A DNA stretch of 35,334 bases from Alistipes sp. (lineage in GTDB: Bacteria > Bacteroidota > Bacteroidia > Bacteroidales > Rikenellaceae): contig JAGBXX010000039.1 in assembly GCA_017629035.1 (NCBI GenBank), forward strand, positions 1-35,334, given 5' to 3'. A model generated the notes under the pieces. That model did not search any database, was not told the DNA's origin, and saw only the letters and a program-made list of their open reading frames with translations. The translations under genes were made by a program, and so were the position numbers. The number at the start of each line of letters is the position of its first letter. The first letter of the stretch is position 1. Of the stretch, positions 34,773-35,334 are shown piece after piece.

Positions 34773-34803
34773 TTTGCAAATCAAAAATATTATTCTACTT
34801 TTG
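34773..34803 (+). promoter_or_regulatory. Promoter of tRNA-Gln
   Basis: TTTG (34773-34776) and TACTTTTG (34796-34803) are 19 bases apart. The start site would lie about 15 bases before the mature tRNA. Confidence 0.75.
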
Positions 34804-34822
34804 CACCGTCAAACAAAAATAT

Positions 34823-34893
34823 TGGGCTATGGTGTAATGGTAACACTACAGATTCTGGTCCTGTCATTCTTGGTTCGAATCCAGGTAGCCCAA
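34823..34893 (+). tRNA. tRNA-Gln (anticodon CTG)
   Basis: The 71-nt sequence folds as a tRNA. Acceptor TGGGCTA pairs with TAGCCCA, including the U1-A72 pair typical of tRNA-Gln. The D arm has AATGGTAAC, the anticodon loop is TTCTGGT (anticodon CTG, reading CAG), and the T arm has GGTTCGAATCC. The CCA end is not encoded. The anticodon stem has one A-C mismatch next to the loop. It has its own promoter and a terminator starting 5 bp after the discriminator base. Confidence 0.95.
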
Positions 34894-34898
34894 CTTAA

Positions 34899-34927
34899 AC
34901 GACTCTCATTTCGAGGGTCGTTTTTTT
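34899..34927 (+). terminator. Terminator of tRNA-Gln (first copy)
   Basis: ACGACTCTC pairs with GAGGGTCGT (one G-T) around loop ATTTC and is followed by seven T. The same element, with one base change in the loop, recurs 297 bp downstream. Confidence 0.92.
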
Positions 34928-34932
34928 GTTTT

Positions 34933-35037
34933 GGCAAGAGGGTAGTCGCCGACTACTGCCGAGTGTGGCGTATCAGCCCTTGATGCAAGCATCAGGCCGA
35001 CACACCACCCCCGCACAGCTTCGCTGCACCTCTTGCC
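34933..35037. repeat. 105-bp multi-stem (cloverleaf-like) structure
   Basis: Outer arms GGCAAGAGG (34933-34941) and CCTCTTGCC (35029-35037) enclose three further stems. They are GTAGTC/GACTAC (34942-34956), a compound stem with GTGTG/CACAC outside and TGATGC/GCATCA inside (34963-35005), and CAGC/GCTG (35016-35026). No ORF is present. It resembles a structured mobile repeat or RNA, of unknown type. Confidence 0.7.
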
Positions 35038-35091
35038 CTACGCCACCTTCAGTCGAATATTGTGCCACCTGATTCTCACTTGCCGCTGGTT

Positions 35092-35156
35092 GAGCCGATA
35101 TGATAGAGGTTTATTGCTCGGGCAAAGCCCTGCGCTTTTTTATGAGGTATCGGCTC
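35092..35156. repeat. Inverted repeat in the spacer between the two copies
   Basis: GAGCCGATA (35092-35100) and TATCGGCTC (35148-35156) form a perfect 9-bp outer stem, with a GGGC/GCCC hairpin inside. The spacer 35038-35169 holds no gene. Confidence 0.7.
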
Positions 35157-35169
35157 TACTGCTAAAGCA

Positions 35170-35190
35170 GTTCGAATCCAGGTAGCCCAA
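35170..35190 (+). pseudogene. 3' fragment of tRNA-Gln
   Basis: This 21-base piece matches the T-arm, acceptor 3' strand and discriminator base of the intact tRNA at 34823. It has no 5' half and no promoter, so it cannot make a tRNA. It is preceded by unrelated sequence with a short CTGCT/AGCAG stem. Confidence 0.85.
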
Positions 35191-35334
35191 CTTAAACGAC
35201 TCTCACTTCGAGGGTCGTTTTTTTGTTTTGGCAAGAGGGTAGTCGCCGACTACTGCCGAGTGTGGCGTATCAGCCCTTGATGCAAGCATCAGGCCGACAC
35301 ACCACCCCCGCACAGCTTCGCTGCACCTCTTGCC
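35170..35334 (+). repeat. 165-bp direct repeat, copy 2, cut by the window end
   Basis: This copy is 164/165 identical to copy 1. It begins with the 3' part of tRNA-Gln, repeats the terminator (35196-35224) and the whole multi-stem structure (35230-35334). The window ends exactly at the last base of its outer arm. Confidence 0.95.

Larger units (their letters stand above)
34873..35037 (+). repeat. 165-bp direct repeat, copy 1 (tRNA 3' end, terminator, structured DNA)
   Basis: The 165 bases recur at 35170-35334 with one difference (T at 34909, C at 35206). The repeat begins inside the T arm of tRNA-Gln, so it includes the last 20 or so bases of the tRNA, its terminator and a 105-bp multi-stem structure (34933-35037). 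Confidence 0.95.

Noticed and set aside
35038-35169. An integrase or other mobile gene between the two direct repeats
   Set aside because: The spacer is only 132 bp, has no open frame of useful size and holds only hairpins.

Overview
The window comes from a member of the Bacteroidota, most likely order Bacteroidales. Three things show this: promoters of the Bacteroidota type (TTTG, about 20 bases, then TAnnTTTG), almost no Shine-Dalgarno sequences, and many surface-type lipoproteins with BACON, fimbrillin-like, DUF4493-like and PCMD-like domains. An Alistipes-like (Rikenellaceae) gut commensal is my guess, but the sequence alone does not settle the genus. The right edge stops exactly at the end of a repeated structure, so this may be a whole assembly contig.

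Layout. Bases 1-154 are the 3' end of a BspA-type leucine-rich-repeat surface protein. Bases 312-6062 hold housekeeping genes: a SlyD-type prolyl isomerase (+), then on the minus strand a likely operon of AzgA-type purine permease, 6-phosphofructokinase and a PfkB-family (adenosine kinase-like) sugar/nucleoside kinase, followed by prs and the ribosome-assembly GTPase engB. Bases 6155-9670 carry an AT-rich secreted orphan, a small MazG/PRA-PH-like protein and a large BACON/Fn3-like lipoprotein. Bases 9845-19487 are a seven-gene co-directional cluster of cell-envelope proteins: a fimbrillin-like lipoprotein, three DUF4493-type lipoproteins (the third with a C-terminal PCMD domain), two outer-membrane beta-barrels and a PCMD lipoprotein. 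A terminator-like hairpin sits inside the cluster, just before the barrels. Then come a HAD phosphatase (+), two Fn3-like lipoproteins (-), a clostripain-type lipoprotein peptidase (+), a GH97 glycoside hydrolase (+), groEL and groES (-), a two-gene type II restriction-modification module (-), rarA (-), a NupG-like nucleoside transporter (-) and tRNA-Gln(CTG) (+).

The genes share two themes. One is purine and nucleoside supply: a purine-base permease, a PfkB kinase, PRPP synthase and a nucleoside transporter. The other is surface interaction and glycan or peptide use: lipoproteins, barrels, GH97 and a C11 peptidase. The 9.6-kb DUF4493/PCMD/beta-barrel cluster is the best candidate for an undescribed surface system. 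The second most interesting item is the 3' edge, where the end of tRNA-Gln, its terminator and a 105-bp multi-stem structure are repeated at a 297-bp period. Domain names come from my recognition of sequence patterns; no search was run.
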